DNA of 64,000 nt. Source: Xenorhabdus mauleonii. GTDB lineage: Bacteria; Pseudomonadota; Gammaproteobacteria; Enterobacterales; Enterobacteriaceae. The notes beneath the pieces are model-generated. The model did no database searches. It was given only the letters and a program-made list of their open reading frames with translations, and was not told the DNA's origin. Below, piece after piece: positions 25,264 to 36,065 of the stretch. The translations under genes and the position numbers were made by a program. Every line of letters starts with the position of its first letter. Position 1 is the first letter of the stretch. The stretch spans positions 1-64,000 of the forward strand of contig NZ_FORG01000018.1 in NCBI RefSeq assembly GCF_900113945.1, in the 5' to 3' direction.

Positions 25264-26460
25264 TCACAATCCCAAAGCATATTTCAGTGCAAGATTTTTC
25301 ATTGCACCTGAACGCTGTGCCGCCATCAACGCCAAATTTCGTACTGTTTTCAACCCCGGCAAATCATTACTGAACGCAGTATGGAAAAGATCCATTCCCG
25401 CCTGCATCATCAAATTATCCGGCATCCTACGGCGCTGATAACGTTGCAGAACCGTTAAAGAATCCCATTCCTCCAGCAATTCCCTGGCTTCCGTTAGTAC
25501 TTTGAGTAATGCATCAACATCCCGATAGCCTAAATTCACCCCCTGCCCCGCCAAAGGATTGATGGTATGCGCCGCATCTCCCAACAAAACTAATCCTTCT
25601 CGTACATAACGGCTGGCGTGATGGCGAGTCAATGGGAACGAACCCGCGGCAATTGGGGTGACTTTACCGAGGCGGGCAGGAAATGCCTGAAAAATTTCCT
25701 GCTCAAGTTGAAGCATTGTCATTGATTGTAATTGGCGAATACGGGCAGGAGAATCGTACCAGACCAATGAAGCCCATTGATCAAACAGCGGCAAGAACGC
25801 TCTGGGGCCAGACGGGAAAAATTGTTGCCATGTCGTATCTTGTTGAGGTTTGTTAGTTTTGACTGTTATCAGCATGCACGACTGTCGATACTGCCATCCT
25901 TTACTGCCAATGCCTGCCAACTGGCGAACTTGAGAACGCGCCCCATCCGCGCCAATAATCAACCGGGTATCAATTTCAGTACCATCAGCCAATGTCACCA
26001 GCCATGTTTTATTCTGATGTTGGCGCTGCATAGATTGCAAGGCTGCGGGGCAAAATAGTGTCAAATTTGGATAACGGGGGAATTCTTGCCACAATGCCAA
26101 TTGCAAGACACGGTTTTCAAGCATGTGCCCTAATTCTGGCAGCCCCAGACTTTCTGCATCGAAAATAACATTAGAACCGTTTTGCTCCCACGTTTCCAAT
26201 TTTCGATAAGGCGCGCTACGCATTTGCAGCACATTTTTCCACACGCCCAATTGTTTTAATAAGTCCACAGAAGCACAGCTAATCGCAGATATGCGGACAT
26301 CCGGTTCACTACCCGCATCGTAGGGTGCAGGAGACTGATGCTCCAACAAGGCAACACGCCAGCCTTCCTGCGCCAGTCCCAATGCTGTCGCGGCGCCAAT
26401 CATGCCTGCGCCCACGACAACGATATCGAATTTCTGTTGTGGATTATTCATATTCATCAT
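25264..26460 (-). CDS. ubiF: Ubiquinone biosynthesis hydroxylase UbiF
   Basis: 398-residue flavoprotein monooxygenase that adds the last ring hydroxyl in ubiquinone synthesis (on demethoxyubiquinol). The FAD Rossmann motif is VVVGAGMIGAATALG near the N-terminus, the DG motif is IIGADGARSQVR, and the GD motif is VLLGDAAHTINPLAGQGVNLGYRDV. It is divergent from miaB, as in E. coli. UbiH and VisC/UbiI are paralogues, but this gene context is that of UbiF. Confidence 0.92.
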   Translation of the reverse strand: MMNMNNPQQKFDIVVVGAGMIGAATALGLAQEGWRVALLEHQSPAPYDAGSEPDVRISAISCASVDLLKQLGVWKNVLQMRSAPYRKLETWEQNGSNVIFDAESLGLPELGHMLENRVLQLALWQEFPRYPNLTLFCPAALQSMQRQHQNKTWLVTLADGTEIDTRLIIGADGARSQVRQLAGIGSKGWQYRQSCMLITVKTNKPQQDTTWQQFFPSGPRAFLPLFDQWASLVWYDSPARIRQLQSMTMLQLEQEIFQAFPARLGKVTPIAAGSFPLTRHHASRYVREGLVLLGDAAHTINPLAGQGVNLGYRDVDALLKVLTEARELLEEWDSLTVLQRYQRRRMPDNLMMQAGMDLFHTAFSNDLPGLKTVRNLALMAAQRSGAMKNLALKYALGL

Positions 26461-26654
26461 GCCATTAACTTATTGATTAAAATAGTGTACCGGAATTTTC
26501 GCTTTCCGGCTGTGAATATCCGGTGTTACAGTCTGGTCACTGGTGCCTCAAATGACTACAATAGCCGACAATATTATGCTAAATACACTATGTGCAATAT
26601 GTTGCGCTTTTCAGTGTTGATGCATCATTCCACTGGAAACACCGGATACACAAA

Positions 26655-28085
26655 ATGTCGACGATAAAAAAACTGTACATCAAAACTTGGGGCTGTCAGA
26701 TGAATGAATACGATTCATCCAAGATGGCCGACCTACTGGAAACCACTCACGGTTATCAGTTAACCGATGTCGCCGAAGAAGCAGATATCTTACTCTTGAA
26801 TACTTGTTCAATCCGTGAAAAAGCTCAGGAAAAAGTCTTTCATCAACTTGGCCGCTGGAAAGGTTTGAAAGATAAAAATCCAGACATTATTATCGGCGTA
26901 GGCGGTTGTGTTGCTTCTCAGGAAGGGGATTACATCCGCCAGCGCGCACCTAGCGTTGATATTATTTTCGGGCCGCAAACCCTGCACCGTCTGCCTGAAA
27001 TGATTAATCATGTAAAAGGTACTCACAGCCCTGTCGTTGATATCAGTTTCCCTGAAATAGAAAAATTCGACCGCCTGCCAGAGCCTCGCGCTGATGGCCC
27101 AACCGCATTCGTTTCTATCATGGAAGGCTGTAATAAATACTGCACATTCTGCGTTGTTCCTTACACCCGCGGGGAAGAAGTCAGCCGTCCTTGTGACGAT
27201 ATCCTGTTTGAGATCGCTCAACTGGCTGCACAAGGCGTACGTGAAGTTAATTTGCTTGGTCAAAACGTAAATGCTTACCGCGGCGAAACGTTTGATGGGG
27301 ATATCTGTACATTCGCCGAGCTGCTGCGTCTGGTTGCCGCCATTGACGGTATCGACCGAGTTCGCTTTACCACCAGCCATCCCATTGAATTCACAGACGA
27401 TATCATCGCTGTTTACGAAGATACGCCGGAATTGGTCAGCTACCTGCACTTGCCTGTCCAGAGTGGCTCTGATCGCATCCTGACGCTGATGAAACGCGCC
27501 CATACCGCCTTGGAATATAAAGGTATCATCCGCCGTTTACGCAAGGCCCGTCCAGATATTTTGATTAGTTCGGACTTCATCATTGGTTTCCCGGGTGAAA
27601 CACAGGAAGATTTCGAAAAAACCATGAAGCTTATCGCAGATGTCAACTTTGACATGAGCTTCAGCTTTATTTATTCGGCCCGCCCGGGAACCCCTGCGGC
27701 TGATTTACCGGATGACGTTGATGAAGAAGAGAAAAAACAGCGCCTATACTTATTGCAACAACGTATTAATCAACAGGCCATGAGCTTCAGCCGTGCAATG
27801 CTTGGCAGTACCCAACGCATCTTGGTTGAAGGCCCGTCCCGCAAAAATATCATGGAGCTTTCTGGCCGTACTGAAAATAACCGCGTGGTTAACTTTGAAG
27901 GTACACCGGACATGATTGGTAAATTCGTTGATGTCGAAATTGTTGACGTATACGCTAATTCCCTGCGTGGTAAGGTTATCCGTACTGAAGATGAAATGGA
28001 TCTGCGTATCCATGAATCACCTGAGTCAGTCATTGCCCGTACTCGCAAGGAAGATGAAATCGGCGTTGGATTTTATCAGCCTTAA
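26655..28085 (+). CDS. miaB: tRNA-2-methylthio-N6-dimethylallyladenosine synthase MiaB
   Basis: 476-residue radical-SAM methylthiotransferase that adds the 2-methylthio group to i6A37 in tRNAs reading UNN codons. The N-terminal UPF0004 domain carries the first cluster Cys ([25 protein letters not shown]). The radical SAM motif is [10 protein letters not shown]-terminal TRAM domain ends the protein. ATG 26655 gives the E. coli length (474); an in-frame start at 26592 would add 21 residues not found in the family. It heads the miaB-ybeZ-ybeY-corC-lnt block. Confidence 0.96.
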   Translation: MSTIKKLYIKTWGCQMNEYDSSKMADLLETTHGYQLTDVAEEADILLLNTCSIREKAQEKVFHQLGRWKGLKDKNPDIIIGVGGCVASQEGDYIRQRAPSVDIIFGPQTLHRLPEMINHVKGTHSPVVDISFPEIEKFDRLPEPRADGPTAFVSIMEGCNKYCTFCVVPYTRGEEVSRPCDDILFEIAQLAAQGVREVNLLGQNVNAYRGETFDGDICTFAELLRLVAAIDGIDRVRFTTSHPIEFTDDIIAVYEDTPELVSYLHLPVQSGSDRILTLMKRAHTALEYKGIIRRLRKARPDILISSDFIIGFPGETQEDFEKTMKLIADVNFDMSFSFIYSARPGTPAADLPDDVDEEEKKQRLYLLQQRINQQAMSFSRAMLGSTQRILVEGPSRKNIMELSGRTENNRVVNFEGTPDMIGKFVDVEIVDVYANSLRGKVIRTEDEMDLRIHESPESVIARTRKEDEIGVGFYQP

Positions 28086-28109
28086 TCGGCCCTAATATAG
28101 AGATAATCA

Positions 28110-29156
28110 GTGACACAAATAAACCCACAAGTAGCAACACAAGAAATCTTTCTGGAACCTGCGGACAATGAACGTCTAATGAGTCTGTGTGGACCGCTTG
28201 ATGATAACTTGAAACAACTTGAGCGTCGTTTGGGGATAGAAATTAACCGCCGCGACAATCGTTTCAAACTGGTAGGCAAGCCATTGTGTGTTAACGCAGC
28301 TACTGGAATTCTGCGTCACCTTTATGTCGAAACAGCACCTATACGCGGCGTGATACCTGATATTGAACCTGAACAAGTTCATTTATCCATCACCGAAAGC
28401 CGCGTACTGGAACAAGCAGCAGAAAGTGTGCCCGAGTATGGCAAGGCTGTGAATATCAAAACCAAACGAGGGGTTGTGAAACCCCGCACCCCGAATCAGG
28501 CCCAATACATTGCCAATATCCTTACTCACGATATCACATTCGGTATCGGGCCTGCGGGAACCGGGAAAACCTATTTAGCCGTTGCGGCCGCTGTTGATGC
28601 GCTGGAACGTCAGGAAGTACGCCGTATCTTGCTGACGCGTCCCGCCGTTGAAGCGGGTGAAAAATTGGGTTTCCTGCCGGGTGATTTAAGCCAGAAAGTC
28701 GATCCTTACTTGCGCCCGCTTTACGATGCCCTATTTGAAATGCTGGGTTTCGAAAAAGTTGAGAAGCTTATCGAAAGAAACGTTATTGAGGTAGCCCCAC
28801 TGGCTTATATGCGTGGACGTACCCTCAATGATGCCTTTATCATTCTCGATGAAAGCCAGAATACCACCATCGAACAGATGAAAATGTTTTTGACCCGCAT
28901 TGGTTTTAATTCCCAAGCGGTCATTACCGGTGACGTTACCCAGATTGACTTGCCAAGAGGGCAAAAATCAGGTCTGAGTCACGCAATCGAAGTGCTATCT
29001 GATGTAGATGAGTTGAGCTTTAACTTCTTGCATAGTGAAGATGTTGTTCGCCATCCGGTCGTTGCAAGAGTGGTTATCGCCTATGAAGAATGGGAAGCTG
29101 CAGAGCAAGTGCGTAAACAGGCTCTAAATGAAAAACGCAGACAGGAAGCACAATGA
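28110..29156 (+). CDS. ybeZ: PhoH-like ATPase YbeZ
   Basis: 348-residue PhoH-family NTPase with a GTG start at 28110. The N-terminal third resembles the KH-like region of PhoH2/YbeZ proteins. The ATPase has Walker [10 protein letters not shown] and Walker [10 protein letters not shown], then [18 protein letters not shown]. It overlaps ybeY by four bases (ATGA), and YbeZ is reported to partner YbeY in RNA metabolism. The exact activity, possibly helicase-like, is unsettled. Confidence 0.93.
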   Translation: MTQINPQVATQEIFLEPADNERLMSLCGPLDDNLKQLERRLGIEINRRDNRFKLVGKPLCVNAATGILRHLYVETAPIRGVIPDIEPEQVHLSITESRVLEQAAESVPEYGKAVNIKTKRGVVKPRTPNQAQYIANILTHDITFGIGPAGTGKTYLAVAAAVDALERQEVRRILLTRPAVEAGEKLGFLPGDLSQKVDPYLRPLYDALFEMLGFEKVEKLIERNVIEVAPLAYMRGRTLNDAFIILDESQNTTIEQMKMFLTRIGFNSQAVITGDVTQIDLPRGQKSGLSHAIEVLSDVDELSFNFLHSEDVVRHPVVARVVIAYEEWEAAEQVRKQALNEKRRQEAQ

Positions 29157-29620
29157 GTTCAGTCATATTAGATTTGCAAATTGCATGTGAAAATCCAGAA
29201 GGGCTTCCTGAAGAAGCCCTTTTCCAGCGCTGGCTGGAAGGTGTTCTGCCACAATTTCAGGCAGAAAGCGAAGTGACAATTCGTTTGGTCGATGAGCCAG
29301 AAAGCCACGATTTAAACCTCACTTATCGCGGGAAAGATAAGCCGACGAATGTGCTATCCTTTCCATTTGAAGCACCACCTGAAGTAGAATTGCCTTTGCT
29401 CGGTGATTTGATCATCTGTCGTCAGGTTGTTGAAAAAGAGGCAGAAGAGCAACAAAAAACCGTTGAAGAGCACTGGGCACATATGGTTGTTCACGGTAGC
29501 CTCCATCTTCTTGGCTATGACCATATTGAAGATGATGAAGCAGAAGAAATGGAGTCTCTGGAAACGGAGATCTTACAAAAAATGGGTTATCCTGATCCTT
29601 ATCTGATAGAAAAAGAATAA
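29153..29620 (+). CDS. ybeY: Endoribonuclease / rRNA maturation factor YbeY
   Basis: 155-residue UPF0054 metalloprotein with the zinc-binding motif [11 protein letters not shown] (H-x3-H-x5-H) near residue 115. It takes part in 16S rRNA 3' end maturation and 70S quality control. The surface Arg in [13 protein letters not shown] is also conserved. It is translationally coupled to ybeZ and is followed 72 bases later by corC. Confidence 0.95.
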   Translation: MSSVILDLQIACENPEGLPEEALFQRWLEGVLPQFQAESEVTIRLVDEPESHDLNLTYRGKDKPTNVLSFPFEAPPEVELPLLGDLIICRQVVEKEAEEQQKTVEEHWAHMVVHGSLHLLGYDHIEDDEAEEMESLETEILQKMGYPDPYLIEKE

Positions 29621-29692
29621 CCACTGCTGACAATTTTATGTTAAACATTACAGTCTATGATTTTATCAATGGGGAATTTTTATTAAAACGCC

Positions 29693-30571
29693 ATGAGCGA
29701 CGACCATCCTTCAAGTAACGATAGCCCTGGCCCTAAGAAAGGCTTCTTTGCGCTTCTTAATCAGCTTTTTCACGGTGAACCGAAAAACCGTGATGATTTG
29801 GTTGAACTGATCCGTGATTCTGAGCAGAACGACCTTATTGATCCCGATACCCGAGAGATGCTCGAAGGTGTAATGGATATTGCTGATCAACGCGTGCGTG
29901 ACATTATGATCCCACGCTCACAGATCGTTACCTTAAAACGCAATCAATCTCTGGACGAATGTCTGGATGTTATTATCGACTCGGCCCATTCGCGCTTTCC
30001 TGTGATCAGTGAGGATAAAGATCATATTGAAGGCATATTGATGGCAAAAGATCTCCTGCCATTCATGCGAACTAACACAGAACCTTTCAGCATCGATAAA
30101 GTGCTTCGTCAGGCTGTGGTGGTGCCGGAAAGTAAACGTGTTGACCGTCTGCTGAAAGACTTTCGTTCACAACGCTACCACATGGCGATTGTTATCGATG
30201 AATTTGGCGGAGTTTCTGGGCTGGTCACAATCGAGGATATCCTTGAACTGATTGTGGGTGAGATAGAGGACGAATACGATGATGAAGAAGATAACGATAT
30301 TCGTGCATTAAGCCGTCACTCTTATTCAGTGCGGGCATTGACCCAAATTGAGGATTTCAACGATACTTTTGGTACCAATTTCAGCGATGAAGAAGTTGAT
30401 ACTATTGGTGGGTTAGTCATGCAGGCATTTGGCCATCTGCCTTCCCGCGGAGAATCCATTGCCGTTGATGGCTACCTTTTCAAAGTGGCAATGTCTGATA
30501 GCCGTAAAATCATTCAGGTTCATGTAAAAATACCGGATGACGCTGAAGTTCCTAGTCTTGATAAACAATAA
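29693..30571 (+). CDS. corC: CorC/YbeX, CBS-domain transport-associated protein
   Basis: 292-residue cytoplasmic protein with two CBS domains (about residues 70-190; [10 protein letters not shown] and [12 protein letters not shown] are typical) and a C-terminal CorC/HlyC domain. An acidic stretch ([13 protein letters not shown]) separates them. It is called CorC for a reported role in Mg/Co efflux; a role with YbeY in ribosome metabolism has also been proposed. It lies 10 bases upstream of lnt. Confidence 0.93.
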   Translation: MSDDHPSSNDSPGPKKGFFALLNQLFHGEPKNRDDLVELIRDSEQNDLIDPDTREMLEGVMDIADQRVRDIMIPRSQIVTLKRNQSLDECLDVIIDSAHSRFPVISEDKDHIEGILMAKDLLPFMRTNTEPFSIDKVLRQAVVVPESKRVDRLLKDFRSQRYHMAIVIDEFGGVSGLVTIEDILELIVGEIEDEYDDEEDNDIRALSRHSYSVRALTQIEDFNDTFGTNFSDEEVDTIGGLVMQAFGHLPSRGESIAVDGYLFKVAMSDSRKIIQVHVKIPDDAEVPSLDKQ

Positions 30572-30581
30572 TAGGATTTGG

Positions 30582-32111
30582 ATGAACAAAGCATCATTAA
30601 CAAGTTGCCAGCGGCTGCGTGTCTTGCTGGCACTTTTATTCGGAGCCAGTGGAACACTGGCTTTTTCACCTTTTGATTTCTGGCCTGCCGCACTTGTTTC
30701 TCTGTTTGGCCTGCAAATCCTAACGTTAAACAGAACATCCCGTCAGGCTTTCATCATCGGCTTATGTTGGGGGCTTGGCTTATTTGGCAGTGGCGCAAAT
30801 TGGGTTTATGTCAGTATTGCTGACTTTGGGGGAATGCCAACCGCCGTTAACATTTTTTTGGTTATCCTGCTATCTGCCTATCTTGCTCTTTATCCGGCGC
30901 TATTTGCTGGTTTACTCAACCGTTTTTTCCCGGCTTCCAATCTTATCAGGCTAGTTGTTGCCAGCCCCGCTTTATGGCAATTGACCGAGTTCTTGCGTGG
31001 CTGGGTATTAACCGGATTTCCATGGCTACAATTCGGTTACAGCCAAATTGACGGCCCGATGAAAGCTGTCGCGCCTATTTTGGGCGTAGAGGGTATTACC
31101 TTCCTGCTGATGATGATCAGTGGATTACTGGTTTTTGCCGCCACCCAGAAGAAAATTTTATCAGCCATTTTCGCCCTTGCCCTGCTGCTGTTGCCGTGGC
31201 CCATGCAACACTACCATTGGTATACCCTACAGCCGGAAAAAACGACAGATATCGCATTAGTTCAAGGCAATATTCCCCAATCCCTAAAATGGGAAACCTC
31301 GGCCCTTCAAACAACGCTAGACATCTACCTGGATAACAGCAAGCCTTTTATTGGCAAGGTACCGATCATCATCTGGCCGGAATCAGCGATTCCCGATATT
31401 GAATACAACCAGAAAAATTTCCTCACCAAACTGGATGCCTTACTGAGGCAGCACCATACCAGCCTGATTACCGGTATTGTTGACGCCCGGCCAACGCTGG
31501 AGGGTTATAAGGCTTACAACAGCATTATCGTACTGGGTGAGAAAACGCCTTACCAATATCCAGACCTTATCCGCTACGATAAACATCACCTCGTGCCATT
31601 TGGTGAGTTTGTTCCACTGGAATCCATACTTCGTCCACTGGCGCCTTTGTTTAACCTGCCGATGTCTTCCTTTAGTCGCGGTGATTATATTCAGCCTCAA
31701 CTGTCTGTTGCCGGGCACAATATTACTGCGGCTATCTGTTATGAAATTATTTTGGGTGAACAGGTACGAGATAACTTCAAGCCTGACACAGAATTTTTAC
31801 TCACCATTTCGAATGATGCGTGGTTCGGACGCTCTATTGGCCCATGGCAGCATTTCCAAATGGCCCGGATGCGCGCCCTTGAATTAGGCCGACCTTTGCT
31901 GAGGGGAACCAATAACGGTATCACGGCAGTTATTGAACCCGATGGCTCAATTCAAGCTGAAATCCCGCAATTTACCCGGCAAGTATTGGCAGCCAAAGTG
32001 ACTCCAGCTACAGGGATAACACCTTATTTCCGTTTCGGTAATTGGCCGATATGGGGAGCTACGGTACTGTTTCTCATTGTTGCTTTTATACGAAAACGCA
32101 ACCGGATTTGA
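30582..32111 (+). CDS. lnt: Apolipoprotein N-acyltransferase
   Basis: 509-residue inner-membrane enzyme that adds the third acyl chain to the N-terminal Cys of lipoproteins. Six or more N-terminal helices precede a periplasmic nitrilase domain. The Glu-Lys-Cys triad is visible as [20 protein letters not shown] and [12 protein letters not shown] 30582 is preferred over the upstream in-frame start at 30537, which lies inside corC. Length matches E. coli Lnt (512). Client lipoproteins encoded in this window include LptE and RlpA. Confidence 0.95.
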   Translation: MNKASLTSCQRLRVLLALLFGASGTLAFSPFDFWPAALVSLFGLQILTLNRTSRQAFIIGLCWGLGLFGSGANWVYVSIADFGGMPTAVNIFLVILLSAYLALYPALFAGLLNRFFPASNLIRLVVASPALWQLTEFLRGWVLTGFPWLQFGYSQIDGPMKAVAPILGVEGITFLLMMISGLLVFAATQKKILSAIFALALLLLPWPMQHYHWYTLQPEKTTDIALVQGNIPQSLKWETSALQTTLDIYLDNSKPFIGKVPIIIWPESAIPDIEYNQKNFLTKLDALLRQHHTSLITGIVDARPTLEGYKAYNSIIVLGEKTPYQYPDLIRYDKHHLVPFGEFVPLESILRPLAPLFNLPMSSFSRGDYIQPQLSVAGHNITAAICYEIILGEQVRDNFKPDTEFLLTISNDAWFGRSIGPWQHFQMARMRALELGRPLLRGTNNGITAVIEPDGSIQAEIPQFTRQVLAAKVTPATGITPYFRFGNWPIWGATVLFLIVAFIRKRNRI

Positions 32112-32167
32112 CTTGCAGCGAATTTAACCTGTCATGTTCGGTAGTGCCTGTCTAAAAACGCCACATT

Positions 32168-32204
32168 ATCCAATCAGGGCATAATTAAGATGTCCTGATT
32201 GGAT
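32168..32204 (+). terminator. Hairpin after lnt, likely terminator
   Basis: ATCCAATCAGG pairs perfectly with CCTGATTGGAT around a 15-base loop, followed by CTATTTCTTC. Confidence 0.6.
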
Positions 32205-32558
32205 CTATTTCTTCATCCACTTTTACGTTTTCTACACTTCATCCTTTTTATAGACCACTTTTTATAGACCACATCGATAACCTCCCCTCACTATCTACGC
32301 CATCAGAATCTGACACCAATAGAAATCAAACAATTCAGAATATAAAGTTACAAAAATACAAAATAGAAAAATAAGTTGCTGAAAAGCTCAAACTGTGAAC
32401 ATCGTTCAATATTGCACCCTTTTGACTCCATATAAATGGAATTGTTTATTTATAGTGCGATACAGGTCGCGAATCCGAAACATTATTGTTTCAAAAAAGC
32501 AACATTATGAATTATTTTTTCACAGCGTATAAACATTGAATTTAAGAAAAACGTTTCT

Positions 32559-32606
32559 ATAGCTGGGATATTCTGTAACTGGAATGTTTTATAACTGGGA
32601 TAGTGT
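32559..32606 (+). repeat. Three 16-bp-phased repeats upstream of gltI
   Basis: ATAGCTGGGATA, GTAACTGGAATG and ATAACTGGGATA start at 32559, 32575 and 32591, exactly 16 bases apart. They end about 85 bases before the gltI start codon. They may be iterated binding sites or a small tandem expansion. Confidence 0.7.
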
Positions 32607-32688
32607 GAGCTATAAGCGTAGAAACATAAATAATTACAAGCAAATCCGATTTTGTAAAAAATACCCAAAAAAAAGAAAGGAGCTGTAT

Positions 32689-33576
32689 ATGCGTAAGTTG
32701 ATGTTAACAATGATGTTGCTTAGCGCGGTAGGAGCTGCCCATGCTGAGGAGTTAACTGGAACGTTAAAAAAAGCGAAAGATAATGGCGTCATTGTTGTTG
32801 GTCACAGAGAATCATCAGTACCATTCTCTTACTATGACAATCAACAAAACGTTGTTGGTTATTCTCAAGATTATTCCAATCTGATTGTTGATGCCGTCAA
32901 GAAAAAACTCGACATGCCAAACCTGCAAGTCAAGTTGATCCCCATTACCTCCCAAAATCGTATTCCTCTGTTACAAAACGGTACTTTCGACTTTGAATGC
33001 GGTTCAACCACGAATAACCTTGAACGCCAAAAACAAGCGGCATTCTCCAACACTATTTTTTCCGTCGGAACTCGTCTGTTGACCAATAAAGACTCTGGTA
33101 TTAAAGGATTTGACGATCTGGCTGGAAAAAATGTCGTTGTCACCTCAGGTACAACTTCCGAAGTCCTGCTCAATAAGCTCAATGATGAGAAGAACATGAA
33201 AATGCGCATCATCAGCGCAAAAGATCATGGTGATTCATTCCGTACTCTGGAATCAGGGCGCGCCGTGGCCTTTATGATGGATGATGCATTACTTGCAGGA
33301 GAGCGTGCAAAAGCGAAGAAACCCGATCAGTGGATCATTGTTGGCAAACCACAATCACAAGAAGCATACGGCTGCATGCTGCGTAAAGATGATCCGCAAT
33401 TCAAGAAACTGATCGATGACACCATCGTAAAAGTACAAACCTCCGGTGAAGCAGAAAAAATGTTTGATCGTTGGTTCAAAGAGCCGATTCCACCTAAGAA
33501 TCTGAACCTGAACTTCTCCATGTCAGATGAAATGAAAGCGTTGTTCAAATCACCAAACGATAAAGCATTGGATTAA
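32689..33576 (+). CDS. gltI: Glutamate/aspartate periplasmic binding protein
   Basis: 295-residue solute-binding protein of the GltIJKL ABC importer. The signal peptide is MRKLMLTMMLLSAVGAAHA with an AHA cleavage site. The SBP family 3 fold follows (GVIVVGHRESSVPFSYYDNQQNVVGYSQDYSN). ATG 32689 has an AAAGGAGC ribosome site; the in-frame start at 32584 is not credible because it would bury the signal peptide. A terminator-like hairpin separates it from gltJ, which would give an excess of binding protein over permease. Confidence 0.95.
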   Translation: MRKLMLTMMLLSAVGAAHAEELTGTLKKAKDNGVIVVGHRESSVPFSYYDNQQNVVGYSQDYSNLIVDAVKKKLDMPNLQVKLIPITSQNRIPLLQNGTFDFECGSTTNNLERQKQAAFSNTIFSVGTRLLTNKDSGIKGFDDLAGKNVVVTSGTTSEVLLNKLNDEKNMKMRIISAKDHGDSFRTLESGRAVAFMMDDALLAGERAKAKKPDQWIIVGKPQSQEAYGCMLRKDDPQFKKLIDDTIVKVQTSGEAEKMFDRWFKEPIPPKNLNLNFSMSDEMKALFKSPNDKALD

Positions 33577-33616
33577 GCAACGAACCGAACAACCTAATTT
33601 TATTGGCGTTACGGGT

Positions 33617-33647
33617 ATGAGGTAGTCGTTCCCTACCTCATTTTTTT
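33617..33647 (+). terminator. Terminator/attenuator between gltI and gltJ
   Basis: ATGAGGTAG pairs with CTACCTCAT and is followed by TTTTTTT. Partial read-through would explain how one operon makes more GltI than GltJKL. Confidence 0.8.
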
Positions 33648-33729
33648 AGCTCATTTTTTGACTTAATGAATAACAACGAATGGATCGTTTTTAGGCGTTA
33701 TAGCCAACCCCATATCAGGGAGCACGGTT

Positions 33730-34470
33730 ATGTCAGTTGATTGGAATTGGGGCATCTTTTTACAAGCTGCCCCCTTTGGTAATACCACCTATTTGGGGTG
33801 GATCATTTCTGGATTTGAAGTAACAATTGCACTTTCCATCTGTGCTTGGCTCATAGCACTTGTTGTCGGCTCGCTGTTCGGTATATTGCGGACTGTCCCG
33901 AATAAATTTCTTTCTGGGCTTGGCACCTGCTATGTTGAATTATTTCGCAACGTCCCCCTCATCGTCCAGTTTTTCACCTGGTATCTGGTGGCTCCCGAAT
34001 TTTTGCCCAAGGACATAAGTAATTGGTTCAAAATGGATCTGGATCCCAATATCCAGTTTTTTATCTCTTCAGTCATCTGTTTGGGATTATTCACTGCTGC
34101 CCGTGTCTGTGAACAGGTTCGTGCGGCAATTCAATCCCTCCCCAGAGGACAAAAAGCGGCAGGATTAGCGATGGGATTAACTCTGCCACAAACCTATCGT
34201 TATATTTTGCTGCCAAATGCTTACCGCGTGATTATTCCCCCAATGACCTCAGAAATGCTCAATCTGGTCAAAAACTCCGCCATCGCGTCCACCATTGGTC
34301 TGGTTGACATGGCTGCCCAAGCGGGGAAATTGCTGGATTATTCAGCACATGCCTATGAGTCATTTACCGCAATCACTTTGGCTTATGTGGGTATCAATCT
34401 CGTGATCATGCTAGCCATGACCTTACTTGAGAAAAAACTGCGTTTGCCGGGCAGTATGGGAGGACGATAA
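33730..34470 (+). CDS. gltJ: Glutamate/aspartate ABC transporter permease GltJ
   Basis: 246-residue inner-membrane permease of the HisMQ family with about five helices. The EAA loop that contacts the ATPase appears as [29 protein letters not shown]. It pairs with GltK two bases downstream. Length equals E. coli GltJ (246). Confidence 0.95.
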   Translation: MSVDWNWGIFLQAAPFGNTTYLGWIISGFEVTIALSICAWLIALVVGSLFGILRTVPNKFLSGLGTCYVELFRNVPLIVQFFTWYLVAPEFLPKDISNWFKMDLDPNIQFFISSVICLGLFTAARVCEQVRAAIQSLPRGQKAAGLAMGLTLPQTYRYILLPNAYRVIIPPMTSEMLNLVKNSAIASTIGLVDMAAQAGKLLDYSAHAYESFTAITLAYVGINLVIMLAMTLLEKKLRLPGSMGGR

Positions 34471-34472
34471 AG

Positions 34473-35147
34473 ATGTATCAGTTTGACTGGAGTTCGATAG
34501 TTCCTAGCCTGCCCTTTCTCTTAGATGGATTGGTAATCACGCTTAAAATTACAGGTATTGCTATTGTTGTTGGGATTCTCTGGGGGACAGTGCTGGCGAT
34601 GATGCGCCTCTCATCCATCAAGGTATTGAGCTGGTTTGCTGCCCTGTATGTCAACCTCTTCCGCTCCGTCCCTTTGGTGATGGTACTGCTGTGGTTCTAC
34701 CTTATTGTGCCTAACTTATTACAAAATATTCTAGGCATATCCCCCAAGACCGATATCCGTTTAATTTCCGCAATGGTTGCGTTTTCACTCTTTGAAGCCG
34801 CTTATTATTCTGAAATCATCCGGGCAGGCATTCAGAGCATTTCCCGTGGGCAATCTTCTGCTTCGCTGGCTCTGGGGATGACTCATATGCAAAGTATGCG
34901 TCTGATAATCCTGCCACAAGCATTCCGGGCAATGACACCATTGTTGCTGACACAGGGTATAGTATTATTCCAAGATACATCTTTAGTATATGTGCTGAGT
35001 CTGGCGGATTTTTTCCGGACAGCAACCAATATTGGCGAGCGTGACGGTACTCAGGTTGAGATGGTTCTGTTTGCTGGCCTTGTTTATTTTGTGATTAGCT
35101 TTGCCGCGTCTATGCTAGTTAACTATTTGAAGAAAAGGACTGTTTGA
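34473..35147 (+). CDS. gltK: Glutamate/aspartate ABC transporter permease GltK
   Basis: 224-residue second permease with the EAA loop [28 protein letters not shown]. Length equals E. coli GltK. Its stop overlaps the gltL start by four bases (ATGA). Confidence 0.95.
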   Translation: MYQFDWSSIVPSLPFLLDGLVITLKITGIAIVVGILWGTVLAMMRLSSIKVLSWFAALYVNLFRSVPLVMVLLWFYLIVPNLLQNILGISPKTDIRLISAMVAFSLFEAAYYSEIIRAGIQSISRGQSSASLALGMTHMQSMRLIILPQAFRAMTPLLLTQGIVLFQDTSLVYVLSLADFFRTATNIGERDGTQVEMVLFAGLVYFVISFAASMLVNYLKKRTV

Positions 35148-35872
35148 TGATTTCCCTGAAAAATGTATCCAAGTGGTATGGCCAATTTCAGGTTCTTACT
35201 GACTGCTCGACTGAAGTCAAAAAAGGCGAAGTAGTCGTTGTCTGTGGGCCTTCTGGATCCGGTAAGTCGACACTGATAAAAACGGTCAATGGCCTGGAAC
35301 CTGTCCAGCAGGGTGAAATTCTGGTAAATGACATAAAAGTCAATGACAAGAACACAAATCTGGCACAATTGCGCTCTAAGGTAGGGATGGTGTTCCAACA
35401 TTTTGAGCTGTTCCCTCACCTCTCTATCATTGAAAATCTGACATTGGCGCAAGTTAAGGTACTAAAGCGCGATAAGCATGCTGCCACCGAAAAAGCCCTG
35501 AAATTGTTGGAGCGGGTAGGCCTGTCAAATCATGCCGATAAATTCCCTTCACAACTTTCCGGTGGTCAGCAACAACGCGTCGCCATTGCACGCGCTCTGT
35601 GTATGGATCCAATCGCCATGTTGTTTGATGAGCCGACTTCTGCACTTGATCCTGAAATGATCAATGAAGTGCTGGACGTGATGGTTGAACTGGCGAATGA
35701 AGGTATGACCATGATGGTTGTGACCCATGAAATGGGATTCGCCAAAAAAGTGGCGCATCGGGTTATCTTCATGGATGAAGGAAAAATTGTCGAAGACAGT
35801 AAAAAAGAAGATTTCTTCGCCAATCCAAAATCAGATCGCGCCCGGGATTTTCTGGCAAAAATTCTGCACTGA
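35144..35872 (+). CDS. gltL: Glutamate/aspartate ABC transporter ATPase GltL
   Basis: 242-residue ATPase of the polar amino acid importer class: Walker [11 protein letters not shown], signature [15 protein letters not shown], Walker [12 protein letters not shown] and switch His in VVTHEMGFA. It powers glutamate/aspartate import with GltI, GltJ and GltK. It is the last gene of the operon. Confidence 0.96.
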   Translation: MMISLKNVSKWYGQFQVLTDCSTEVKKGEVVVVCGPSGSGKSTLIKTVNGLEPVQQGEILVNDIKVNDKNTNLAQLRSKVGMVFQHFELFPHLSIIENLTLAQVKVLKRDKHAATEKALKLLERVGLSNHADKFPSQLSGGQQQRVAIARALCMDPIAMLFDEPTSALDPEMINEVLDVMVELANEGMTMMVVTHEMGFAKKVAHRVIFMDEGKIVEDSKKEDFFANPKSDRARDFLAKILH

Positions 35873-35880
35873 TCCTCTGT

Positions 35881-35908
35881 GTCGGCGGATGGCTATGCGG
35901 CCGCCGAC
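35881..35908 (+). terminator. GC-rich hairpin after gltL
   Basis: GTCGGCGG pairs with CCGCCGAC across 12 bases, followed by CTTAAATTT. A terminator is likely despite the weak T-run. Confidence 0.55.
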
Positions 35909-36065
35909 CTTAAATTTCCCCAAAAATAAATAATTTTCAGCATTCCAGCTTTAACAAGAGTTGTTGCCCCTATCCCTTATCAGCTATGCTATGGAGTCTT
36001 AGATTTCATAAACAACCATGCTCGCTAAAGGCGTAGCTTTACTTCACCATAGGATCATCGGTGCC

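Larger units (their letters stand above)
32112..32688. other. Intergenic region between lnt and gltI
   Basis: This 577-base non-coding stretch holds the lnt hairpin (32168-32204), a perfect tandem duplication of the 14-mer TTTTTATAGACCAC (32245-32258 and 32259-32272), and three 16-bp-phased repeats (32559-32606). It presumably also contains the glt promoter, which I could not place with confidence. No gene was found. Confidence 0.6.

Noticed and set aside
26808-27503. 231-codon frame antisense to miaB
   Set aside because: A shadow frame of the conserved radical-SAM gene.
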